64,000 nucleotides of DNA from Nonomuraea ceibae (lineage in GTDB: Bacteria > Actinomycetota > Actinomycetes > Streptosporangiales > Streptosporangiaceae), in NCBI RefSeq assembly GCF_019396325.1, contig NZ_JAHKRO010000034.1:1-64000 (forward strand), written 5' to 3'. Both the position numbers and the translations under genes were made by a program. This document shows positions 56,748 through 64,000 of the stretch, piece by piece (the first letter of the stretch is position 1; each line of letters begins with the position of its first letter). Under the pieces are notes generated by a model that was not told the origin of the DNA, did not search any database, and saw nothing but the letters and a program-made list of their open reading frames with translations.

Positions 56748-57725
56748 ATGAGCAGCATAGCCAGCATGGCACGATTGAATGATCAGGCCGACTGGGTGTT
56801 CCTGATCCCAGGAAGAGGAGGAATAAGTCCTCTTCTCAGCGCCGAGCAAGACCCGAGCATCAGCATCACCGCCACACATCTCGAGCAATGCCCGTTTTGC
56901 CCGCCCACCCGTCTCTCTACGGAGCACTATGACTCCTTGATTTTCCCCAACGAGCATCCCGTCGTCTCTTACGCAGACATCAGCCAGGGACAGCTACTGA
57001 CCCGCGACAACGCCTGCGATCGTGTGGCCGGCGTCAATGATGTGGTCATCTACACCCCCACGCACAACGAGTTCCTGCATAAATGCGATTCCGGGAGAAT
57101 CTCGCGCTTCTTGCAGCGCCTCCGCGATCGGCACCGTGAACATTTTCACACGAACAATATCGAAGCCATCTTTACCTTCCTGGCTACGGGGCACCGCTTC
57201 GGCCAGAGCCAGGAGCACCCCCATGGACAGCTCTTGGGGCTACCCTTCATACCAAGAAGGATCGCCGTCACCACCGGCGCCACCCGCACCTCGTGCAGCA
57301 TCTGCCATCAGGAAGAGCTTGCACACAAGCGCGACACAGTGATATGCGAGTCACCCAGCTTCTCAGCCTATATAACGGTGGCACCCCGAGTGCCTTTCGA
57401 GATATGGATCAGCGCCAAGCAGCACAACATCAGCCTCGCCGATATCGACGACGAAGCGTGCACCGAGCTCGCAGATCTGGTTAAAAAATCGCTCAGCGCA
57501 ACACAAGCGGCATATTTCAATCCTTACATAGTCTCATTCTTCGACGTGAACCCCACGAATGAACACAGCCACCTTCGCTGCGAAGTACTGGCATTCGGCC
57601 GGCCCAGCGGAATCAACAAGCATATCGGCGCCTACGAACTGGGCCTGGGAATCTTCATGAACCCGTCAGACCCCGCCCAGGTTGCGGCGAACTTGAGAGC
57701 CGCCATACTCCTCGACCCTTCATGA
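56748..57725 (+). CDS. GalT-like hexose-1-phosphate nucleotidylyltransferase
   Basis: The 325-aa protein matches galactose-1-phosphate uridylyltransferases of the HIT superfamily. CPFC at residues 48-51 provides zinc ligands, and EHPHGQLLGLPF has the catalytic HPH at residues 157-159, where the middle His is replaced by Pro in the usual motif. ATRTSCSICHQEELAHKRDT, FSAYITVAPRVPFEIWI and NEHSHLRCEVL follow. It would move a nucleotide between an NDP-sugar and a sugar-1-phosphate, pairing naturally with the GHMP kinase three genes upstream. The gene is visibly lower in G and C than its neighbours, which suggests separate acquisition. It ends the plus-strand run. Confidence 0.87.
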   Translation: MSSIASMARLNDQADWVFLIPGRGGISPLLSAEQDPSISITATHLEQCPFCPPTRLSTEHYDSLIFPNEHPVVSYADISQGQLLTRDNACDRVAGVNDVVIYTPTHNEFLHKCDSGRISRFLQRLRDRHREHFHTNNIEAIFTFLATGHRFGQSQEHPHGQLLGLPFIPRRIAVTTGATRTSCSICHQEELAHKRDTVICESPSFSAYITVAPRVPFEIWISAKQHNISLADIDDEACTELADLVKKSLSATQAAYFNPYIVSFFDVNPTNEHSHLRCEVLAFGRPSGINKHIGAYELGLGIFMNPSDPAQVAANLRAAILLDPS

Positions 57726-58220
57726 TGTTTGCATCAATCACTCCGAGGCCGTTCGCTTCGGCACAGCCGTCACCTGACAATGAGCGAATGCCTGCAATAA
57801 TCAGTGGATCCGCGCCCACCCTCCCGGACCGCTGCCTGCAACAGGGAGAGATGAAGAGGAGAGATCGTGCCGACATTGGCTCCTCTCGCAGTGCCCATTT
57901 CTCTTGGGGCCACGGGTTCCGGGCGACGCCCTAGCCATTCCCGCGGCAAGGCACTGTGGACACGCCGCCATCCAGCTATCGCGACTAGACAAATGAACAA
58001 TCCTTCTCGTCAATGCCCGAAGAATGCGCACTTAGAGCCGACCGATGCCAAGGATGGAAGCTCCGCTGTTCAGAGTTCAGCACTGAGGCCGATGCCAGTC
58101 GGCCAAGCCGAGAAGTAGTCCCTGACGAAGCATCAGATACAGCAGTCGATAGGTGTTCTACCAAGACAGAGCAGACGCAATGCTGCAATCCAGGGCTTCC
58201 CTGCCACCTCCTCTGGCAGA
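57726..58220. other. Intergenic stretch without a recognised gene
   Basis: No frame has homology I know. It ends the biosynthetic run and should contain the promoter of the SteA-like gene. I saw no convincing tRNA or hairpin terminator. Confidence 0.4.
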
Positions 58221-59426
58221 ATGGCCACGATGAAACCCCTCGGAAGCAGAACGTTAACCCTGCGCACACGCAAAGCCGACCACCTTCCCGGCATCACCGC
58301 AGTAGCGAGAATTGATCGGCGCACCAAGAATCTCACCAAACGCCTAAATCCTGGCGAGATTGCGATAATCGACCACATCGACCTCGACCGGGTTGGCGCG
58401 GAGGCGCTCGTGACGCATGGCGCCGCAGCCGTGATCAACGTCGCGGCCGGCATCAGCGGGCGCTATCCGAACCAGGGCCCACAGATCATCGTCGAGTCCG
58501 GCCTGCCCTGCATCGACAACGCCTCGCCGGAGCTGTTCAAGCACGTCAAGGACGGCGATATCATCCGCGTCCATGAGGGCATGGTCTATCGCCAAGGCCA
58601 CCTCGTCGGCCAGGGCGAAGTGCAGACAACCGACAGCATCAGCGAAGCCATGGCGCGAGCCCGCAGCCGATTGCCCGAGCAGATCGAAGGCTTTGTCACC
58701 AACACGATGGAGTACGTTCGCAAAGAGAGCGCACTGCTCATCGATGGCGTAGGCGTACCCGACCTCCGCACCGATCTGACGGGAAGGCACGCCCTTGTCG
58801 TCGTGCGTGGCTACCACTACAAGGAGGACCTAGCGACCCTGCGGCCGTATGTGCGGGAGTATCGCCCTGTCCTCATCGGTGTAGACGGCGGCGCTGATGC
58901 TCTGATCGAGGCAGGGTACGTGCCTGATCTGATCATCGGCGATTTCGACTCGGTTTCGGCCACAGCGCTGCGGTGCGGTGCCGAACTCGTGGTGCACGCC
59001 TTTCGCGACGGTCGTGCGCCCGGTTTGGAGCGGGTCCAGCAACTGGGCCTGGAGGCGGTGCTCTTCCCTGCGACCGCGATGAGTGAGGACATCGCCATTC
59101 TGCTGGCTGACGAGAAAGGCGCCGACCTGATCGTAGCCGTCGGCACGCACCTGACCCTCGAGGAGTTCCTGGACAAGGGGCGCGCCGGGATGGCTAGCAC
59201 GTGGCTCACCAGACTCAGGGTTGGCAGCAAACTCGTCGACGCCAAAGGGGTCAGCAGGCTCTATCAGAGCCGAGTCTCCTGGGCCTCACTGCTGACCTTG
59301 GCGGTCGCTGCGGCGATCACCATCTGCGTAGCTTTGAGCGTAACCCCAGTTGGGCATGTGTGGATCACAGGACTCGTGGACTTGTGGAATGCGTTCATCT
59401 TCTGGCAGCTCGGCCTCTTCTCGTGA
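58221..59426 (+). CDS. SteA-like protein with C-terminal membrane anchor
   Basis: The 401-aa protein matches the actinobacterial SteA family, a thiamin-pyrophosphokinase-like fold without known activity. It contains TKNLTKRLNPGEIAIIDHID, INVAAGISGRYPNQGPQIIV, LVGVDGGADALIEAGYVPDL (as LIGVDGGADAL here) and IIGDFDSVSATALRCGAELV. In corynebacteria SteA with SteB affects septum wall turnover. The hydrophobic C-terminus (SWASLLTLAVAAAITICVAL) is one or two membrane helices. No steB or recN gene is adjacent, so this may be an extra, relocated copy. The ATG at 58230 is an alternative start. Confidence 0.83.
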   Translation: MATMKPLGSRTLTLRTRKADHLPGITAVARIDRRTKNLTKRLNPGEIAIIDHIDLDRVGAEALVTHGAAAVINVAAGISGRYPNQGPQIIVESGLPCIDNASPELFKHVKDGDIIRVHEGMVYRQGHLVGQGEVQTTDSISEAMARARSRLPEQIEGFVTNTMEYVRKESALLIDGVGVPDLRTDLTGRHALVVVRGYHYKEDLATLRPYVREYRPVLIGVDGGADALIEAGYVPDLIIGDFDSVSATALRCGAELVVHAFRDGRAPGLERVQQLGLEAVLFPATAMSEDIAILLADEKGADLIVAVGTHLTLEEFLDKGRAGMASTWLTRLRVGSKLVDAKGVSRLYQSRVSWASLLTLAVAAAITICVALSVTPVGHVWITGLVDLWNAFIFWQLGLFS

Positions 59427-60150
59427 ATGGTTCCTGCCGTCGAGTCCGCCGCCCCCGCCGAGCTGCTGCGCGCCCGCCGCACCTGTACGGAATCAGTTGC
59501 GCCTCCGCCAGGGCAAGCCGATCTTCACCACCGCGCTCTCGCCGTACCTGACTGCTGCGGCCTACGCCGCGCCGACCAGCCTTGCGACGGAAGAACTATT
59601 CCCGCTGATCGGCGGCAAGGCATAATACGAGGCTGGCGGACAGCCGCCCGGTCCTGAGGACGCGATCATGACGGGACCGAGTCCGTGCCGTAGCGGATCG
59701 CGAGCCACAATCGCCCGCCATGGCGGGCGCCGTCCCCGATCCGGGTCGCCCGCTGCGAGGCGTAGCCCGGGCAGGGTGGTCGGTGGTTCCAACAGGCGCT
59801 CACCACCGGGCGTTCGGTGCGGTCGAGCCAGTAGCACCCGGGGTTCTCGGCCACCCACAACGTCGATATGCACAATGGGCTCGGCAGCCGGGGCCTGCGC
59901 TCAGAGCCGAACTTGCCCTACATCGGCCTGTGGAGCCGCATCCGCGACTTCACCCACTCCGGCTCCACCACCCCGCCTACTCAGAAGCGGGTCGTGCGTT
60001 CCGGCTCTCCTGCGCAGCAGGAAGCACCTCATCGCCGGCTACGTCCGTGTCACATGGTCCTTCAACTGCGGGCAAGGTACGGCTGACGCCGTCCCGGTCG
60101 CGGTCTGCAACAGCAGGCGGTCGACCACGAGATCCACCAACTGCTGCCGT
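59427..60150. other. Unassigned stretch with degraded frames
   Basis: Frames such as LRLRQGKPIFTTALSPYLTA (about 59495-59620) and LGSRGLRSEPNLPYIGLWSR (about 59880) are protein-like but isolated. On the minus strand 59875-59666 reads WVAENPGCYWLDRTERPVVS. None can be assigned. Confidence 0.3.
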
Positions 60151-60156
60151 TCCCTC

Positions 60157-60290
60157 CACGCCCGCGACCGGGCGAGGCTGCTCGGCTGGCTGAAGGCCAG
60201 CCTCACGGGCGCCAACCGGATCCGCGCGGGACTCCCCAAGGACTGGACGGTCGGCGACAAGACCGGCAACGGCGGCGCCGGCAACTCGGC
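60157..60290 (+). pseudogene. Class A beta-lactamase C-terminal scrap
   Basis: The frame reads ARDRARLLGWLKASLTGANR and IRAGLPKDWTVGDKTGNG. This is the stretch of class A beta-lactamases before and including the KTG motif (here DKTGNG). The rest of the enzyme, including the SxxK and SDN motifs, is not found upstream, and the frame ends shortly after at 60309. It is a fragment only and confers nothing by itself. Confidence 0.6.
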
Positions 60291-60420
60291 ACCGCCACAC
60301 AGGCGATAACCGACCTCATTGGTCGATGACGGCACACGACGACCAGCACTCAGACATGCTCTTCTCGATACGGCGGGCGCGGGTCGGCACCGCCGTGCAC
60401 CCTGTGAGAACGGTGGACAC

Positions 60421-61134
60421 ATGGGCGGCTTGACCGGTGACCCCGCCTTCGCGGCGACGACGTTCGTGGTCATGGACTTCGAGGCCACGACCCCCGCAGG
60501 CTATCCGGCTCAACCCATCGAGGTTGCCGCGCTCGCACTCCGCTACGAGGGTGGCGCCTGGACGACGGCCGGCAGGCCGTTCTCCTCGCTCATCAGGCCG
60601 CCCGCGTTCGCCCCGGTCACGCCAGCCGTCACGGCCCAAACCGGATTGACCGCCGAGCAGGTGGGGCAGGCCCCCAGTCCGGCCGAGGCGCTGGGGGCAC
60701 TCGATCGGCGGTTCGCCCCGGGCAAGCAGTATCTGCTGGTCGCTCAACACGCCGCGACCGAAGCCAACCTCATTCACCACCAGCGCCAGCACTGCCCAGC
60801 GCTGGCCCGCATTGACCTCCTGGACACGATTCCTCTGGCCAGATACCTCTTCCCGGGTCTGCTCAACTACCGGCTCGACACGCGGCTGAGGCACTTCTCC
60901 ATCAAGCATCCGGCGGATCGCCACCGCGCCTACGCCGACGTTGAGGTCACCGCCGAGGTGTTCATCCGGCTGATCAGTGCCGCGGACGAGAATGCTGGAC
61001 TCAGCGATCTCGCGGCTCTGGTGAAGATTGCGGGACGCACCGCCAGGTGCAACACGCCCGCCCAAGGCGAGCTGTTCGACGTCCACCCGCCAGCGGGCGA
61101 GAGCACGACAAACCGGTCTAAGGCAGGACGGTAA
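60421..61134 (+). CDS. DnaQ-like 3'-5' exonuclease
   Basis: The 237-aa protein has the DEDD exonuclease pattern. Motif I is VVMDFEATT (Asp19 and Glu21). The region AQHAATEANLIHHQ stands where motif II has an Asp; here Glu is present. Motif III is HRAYADVEVT with His and Asp near residues 168-173. GLTAEQVGQAPSPAEALGAL is the usual linker. It probably degrades single-stranded DNA or RNA ends. The ATG at 60421 has no strong RBS. A truncated copy of its 5' part lies at 45.6-45.9 kb. The DsbA-like gene follows 6 bp after the stop. Confidence 0.85.
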   Translation: MGGLTGDPAFAATTFVVMDFEATTPAGYPAQPIEVAALALRYEGGAWTTAGRPFSSLIRPPAFAPVTPAVTAQTGLTAEQVGQAPSPAEALGALDRRFAPGKQYLLVAQHAATEANLIHHQRQHCPALARIDLLDTIPLARYLFPGLLNYRLDTRLRHFSIKHPADRHRAYADVEVTAEVFIRLISAADENAGLSDLAALVKIAGRTARCNTPAQGELFDVHPPAGESTTNRSKAGR

Positions 61135-61140
61135 CCATCA

Positions 61141-61779
61141 TGATCAAACAGCAGTCGGACGGCGAGCAGGTTCCGTTCTGGTTCGATCCGTTGTGTCCCT
61201 GGGCGTGGGTTACCTCGCGCTGGCTCCTGGAGGTCGAGCAGGTCCGGCCGGTGCAGGCCCGACTGGCGGTTGATGTCGCTGGCCCACCTGAACCTTGTCC
61301 AGCGCAAGGGTGAGGGGCTCAGCGAGGATTACCGGGGCCTGATGGAGAAGGCATGGGGGCCAGTGCGGGTCTGCGCGGCCGCCGCTGAGCACGCCGGCCG
61401 CAGCGTCCTCGGCCCGCTGTACACCGCCATCGGGACCCGATGGCACAACCACGGACGTCGCGACGATCCGACGGTCATCACCGAAGCTCTCAAGGAGGTG
61501 GGCCTGCCCGATGCGCTGGCGGCGGCCGCCGGCAGAGAGGAGTTCGATCAGCTCATCAAGGACTCCCATGACGAGGCGTTCAACGAGGTCGGGCTCGATG
61601 TCGGGACGCCCGTTCTGCGCATCGGCGGAACGGCCTTGTTCGGCCCCGTGATCAGACAGGCTCCTCGTGGCGAAGCAGCCGGTTGGCTGTGGGACGGCCT
61701 GGTCCTGGTCGCCGGGACGGAGGGCTTCTTCGAGCTTAAGCGGAGCCGCGACCGGAGCGATAGGCCACGCTTCGACTGA
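61141..61779 (+). pseudogene. DsbA-family (mycothiol nitroreductase-like) protein, one frameshift
   Basis: The ATG at 61141 reads MIKQQSDGEQVPFWFDPLCP and WAWVTSRWLLEVEQVRPVQ, including the CPWA active site seen in Rv2466c-type mycothiol-dependent enzymes. At about 61258-61263 one extra C shifts the frame. Removing it gives VQADWRLMSLAHLNLVQRKG and the rest of the family to the stop at 61779 (TPVLRIGGTALFGPVIRQAP). Both parts look under selection, so the break may be recent or a sequencing error. It follows the exonuclease gene by 6 bp. Confidence 0.8.
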
Positions 61780-61940
61780 GTCGATCTACCACTCGGCGTC
61801 AGTCCCACTGAGTGGTGTAGTTCGGCTCTCGTGTGAGGCTCTGCATCGACTATGCCGTCATGAGTTCGGTGTGCGCCACCTCCTCCTGGTTGGTGCCGGG
61901 TGGGGTGAGCAGGGCCATGGTCTGAGCGGCTGCGGAAGCC

Positions 61941-62492
61941 TCAACCGATTCGGGCTGGTACGGCTCGCGCGATGCGATGCCCGACAAGGCGCTCGGCCTC
62001 GGCGAGCGGATACCAGGCGGCACCCGTCACCTCGGACTCCTGGAGCTGCCCCATGTCCGCATCCGTCACGAACGCGTACCCGATGTCGAGGTGGTGGTGT
62101 TCCGGCTCGCCCTTCTGCGGTCGTGCCGGAACCCTGCCGTACTCGATGTAGACGGGAGTCTGCGACGCAGGGTTGACCTCCGCGGGGTCGATCCCGGTCT
62201 CCTCCGCCAGCTCTCGCACTGCTGCGTCGAGCAGAGAGGTGTCGGTCGGCTCGAGGTGCCCTCCGGGCTGCAGCGGGATCCCATATGCGCGGTGCTCGAC
62301 AAGCAGGACCTCAGCGCCCCCGCGGACCAGCAGCGCGCCGACGGTCACATGCATCCGGAAATTCTGCCGCGAGGCAAAATCCTGGCCCTCGGCCAGAAGG
62401 CGCACCGGCTCAGATAGCAGCGCGACCTCGTCCGGGAAGCGCCCAAGGTAGGTGGAGACGGCCTTCGAGATGTCCGCGTCACTGATCGCCAC
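61941..62492 (-). CDS. NUDIX hydrolase
   Basis: The 183-aa protein begins MAISDADISKAVSTYLGRFP. The NUDIX box is GGHLEPTDTSLLDAAVRELA followed by EETGI, with the RELxEE core complete. HMHVTVGALLVRGGAEVLLV and YGIPLQPGGHLE precede it. The insertion QKGEPEHHHLDIGYAFV adds three histidines before the final strand, as in several actinobacterial members of unknown substrate. It is a single gene between the DsbA-like pseudogene and an alcohol dehydrogenase pseudogene. Confidence 0.88.
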   Translation of the reverse strand: MAISDADISKAVSTYLGRFPDEVALLSEPVRLLAEGQDFASRQNFRMHVTVGALLVRGGAEVLLVEHRAYGIPLQPGGHLEPTDTSLLDAAVRELAEETGIDPAEVNPASQTPVYIEYGRVPARPQKGEPEHHHLDIGYAFVTDADMGQLQESEVTGAAWYPLAEAERLVGHRIARAVPARIG

Positions 62493-62699
62493 AGGTCACC
62501 CCCACACCTGCAGGAGAGCAGAGCCCTCCATGACCGACCACTCGCATGAGGTGAGCGACGAGCACTGACACAGTCCGCTCCATTAAAGCGTGTGGCATAC
62601 GCGGAAGGAGATTCGCACCTTACCGGTGGGACCCATCAGCGCGCACCCGCCACGCCGGAGCAACTCAGGCGGGCGCGGAATTACGGCCTCGCGTCCGCT

Positions 62700-63138
62700 G
62701 TACCGCGGCTACACCCCTACAGGGCGACGGCGGGTCGACCTGGAGGCGATCCAGGCCGCACGGATCGGCGACGCCGCCCACATCATCGCCGTCAACCCGT
62801 GCCTCACCGCCGCGACGCCGCTGCTCTCGGCGCGACCGCAACCCTCGACCCCACCGGCAAAACGATCTCGTCGCCGCCATCATGGCGGCCCGCGGGGCGT
62901 CGACGTCGCGATCGAGGCCGTCGGTGAACCCGACCTGGCCACGGCCGCTGCCTGGCCGGATCAGTAATTGGCGAGGTCTGCACCCTGCACGACCTCCCCC
63001 GCCTACATGCGCATGGTCACAGGCGGCCATCTGGTCGCCGATGCGCTGGCCACCTCGTGCTGGCCGTTGGAGGAGGTTAATGCCGCCTTCGAGCAGGCCG
63101 CCGCCCGAAACGGCGTCCGAGCGATGATCGTATTCTGA
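62700..63138 (+). pseudogene. Zinc alcohol dehydrogenase pseudogene, C-terminal half
   Basis: Pieces in different frames match the Rossmann half of NDMA-type or class III alcohol dehydrogenases: EAIQAARIGDAAHIIAVNPC, LGATATLDPTGKT, RGVDVAIEAVGEPDLATAAA, then after a gap GGHLVADALATSCWPLEEVN and AAFEQAAARNGVRAMIVF to the stop at 63138. At least three frameshifts and the loss of the N-terminal catalytic domain make it a dead gene. Confidence 0.72.
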
Positions 63139-63156
63139 GCGGTTGGCCGGGCGGGG

Positions 63157-64000
63157 TCAGGCACCCGCCGCGAAGGCCTGCTCGACCTCCTGGCGGTGCT
63201 CGGTCCACCAGGCCAGCAGCCGTTCGCTGGGGGCCATCAGCGAGTCGGGACCGTGGTCGTCGCGGTCATAGTGGAACTCGAAGATCCAGTAGTCGGACAT
63301 GCGTTTCCACCACAGCCGGTTTACCGCGTCGGCGAGGTCAGCGTGCGACAACGGCATCACTGCGCGGTAGCCGCCCACGAAGGCGGCCACACGATCCAGG
63401 TCGAGCCGGCCGCGCTCACCTCCGAATTGCACCTGCGCGGTTCTGGCCACCTCCTCGGCGAGGGGTTTGACCGCGACCCGATCCCAGTCGAGAACAGCCG
63501 TGACCGCACCCTCACGGCGCAGAACGTTGCGGTATTGCAGGTCGCCGTGGGTCCAGCCGAACGGTCCGGGAGCCTCACCCTCGACCGGGCGGGACTCCCG
63601 GTGTTTGTCGACAAGCATTTTGCGTTCTTCCAGCAGCTGTCGCGCCTTTTCGTCGAAGGCGTTCGGCTCACCCTTTGCGCTGATCACGCTCAACAGCCGG
63701 TCGGCCTTCGCGAGCGCCATGTCCGGGCTGGTCACTTTCGCGCGTGGCCGGACATCGGCCACCGGCAGAAGCACAGATACTTGATCGTTCAGGGCTTGGT
63801 GGAGGCCGGCCACCAGCGCCCCAAAGTCGGCAACTTCCGCGAGCGGCAGGTCCACTCCCTCGATGTGGGTGCCTTGCGCCCACGGGGAGAGCAGATAGTG
63901 ACGTGAATCGATCTGCAGCACGACAGCACCGTCGCTGGTTTGCACCGGGGCACAGACCGGAAGCCCGGCCGATGCCAATGCGCTCAGAACCAGCGCGTTG
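63157..64000 (-). CDS. Aminoglycoside-phosphotransferase-fold kinase, partial at the right edge
   Basis: The reading frame is open to the window edge, so the start lies outside. The visible part reads NALVLSALASAGLPVCAPVQ, HYLLSPWAQGTHIEGVDLPL, the catalytic loop WTHGDLQYRNVLRREGAVTA and the metal site VLDWDRVAVKPLAEEVARTA. An internal ATG at 63978 is not the true start, because family residues continue upstream of it. The fold covers aminoglycoside, choline and homoserine-type kinases, so the substrate cannot be named. The HGD and DWD motifs are intact, unlike the related pseudogene at 44.1 kb. Confidence 0.87.
   Translation of the reverse strand, partial: NALVLSALASAGLPVCAPVQTSDGAVVLQIDSRHYLLSPWAQGTHIEGVDLPLAEVADFGALVAGLHQALNDQVSVLLPVADVRPRAKVTSPDMALAKADRLLSVISAKGEPNAFDEKARQLLEERKMLVDKHRESRPVEGEAPGPFGWTHGDLQYRNVLRREGAVTAVLDWDRVAVKPLAEEVARTAQVQFGGERGRLDLDRVAAFVGGYRAVMPLSHADLADAVNRLWWKRMSDYWIFEFHYDRDDHGPDSLMAPSERLLAWWTEHRQEVEQAFAAGA

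Noticed and set aside
57990..58110. Possible tRNA-like fold in the spacer before the SteA-like gene
   Set aside because: No cloverleaf with conserved TTC and anticodon arms could be drawn.
60157..60309. Functional beta-lactamase gene
   Set aside because: Only the KTG region is present; the SxxK and SDN motifs and the start are absent.
1..64000. CRISPR array, rRNA or plasmid origin
   Set aside because: No regularly spaced repeats, rRNA-like stretches or iteron clusters were seen on either strand.

Overview
The window is high-GC DNA, and its gene families point to an actinomycete: XRE regulators paired with DUF574 SAM-methyltransferases, a conservon-type GTPase, a SteA-like protein, an NB-ARC/TPR regulator and a mycothiol-type CPWA oxidoreductase. 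A Streptosporangiales genus such as Nonomuraea or Actinomadura is a guess. The density of broken genes, transposon scraps and orphan regulators suggests an accessory chromosomal region. No tRNA, rRNA, CRISPR array or replication origin was seen.

Layout, left part (1-16.5 kb). A decayed alpha/beta hydrolase lies next to a PadR regulator and a tandem palindrome. A MarR regulator is divergent from a metallo-beta-lactamase-fold hydrolase plus MFS pair. An IS3 scrap is followed by a GlxA-type AraC regulator divergent from a quinone-oxidoreductase-like enzyme. Next come a MerR-peroxiredoxin protein with a damaged C-terminus, a frameshifted STAS protein and a secreted tripeptidyl-peptidase-like hydrolase. 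From 11.7 to 16.2 kb there is a graveyard: a LAL-type LuxR regulator, a NACHT-type P-loop protein, and a serine recombinase whose frame runs into an AT-richer phospholipase A2-like domain.

Middle part (16.5-45 kb). An XRE/NB-ARC/TPR regulator faces a nine-gene minus-strand run (28207 down to 18870): three alpha/beta hydrolases, a YaaH-type membrane protein, an amidohydrolase, an isochorismatase-like hydrolase, DoxX, Dps and a CPH-type copper P-ATPase. A Tn3 transposase remnant separates this from a minus-strand dhbA-dhbC-dhbB set for 2,3-dihydroxybenzoate, preceded by an MFS exporter and an unknown gene. Then follow an XRE regulator divergent from a DUF574 methyltransferase, an orphan NMT1-type binding lipoprotein coupled to an O-methyltransferase, and a GTPase/DUF574/unknown trio. 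A kinase-like gene at 44.1-45.0 kb is broken by a 17-bp tandem duplication.

Right part (45-64 kb). The most notable unit is 46.2-57.7 kb: an XRE/TPR regulator, a flavoprotein, an HTH-fused family-2 glycosyltransferase, a radical SAM enzyme with extra C-terminal cysteines, a NUDIX hydrolase, a GHMP sugar kinase, an aldehyde dehydrogenase, an asparagine-synthase-type amidotransferase and a GalT-like nucleotidyltransferase. I infer a pathway that phosphorylates, nucleotidylates, oxidises, amidates and transfers an unusual sugar or cyclitol. The product cannot be read from the sequence. After it come a SteA-like protein, a class A beta-lactamase scrap, a DnaQ-type exonuclease whose 5' part is duplicated 14.7 kb upstream, a frameshifted DsbA-like protein, a NUDIX hydrolase, an alcohol dehydrogenase pseudogene and a partial aminoglycoside-phosphotransferase-fold kinase.
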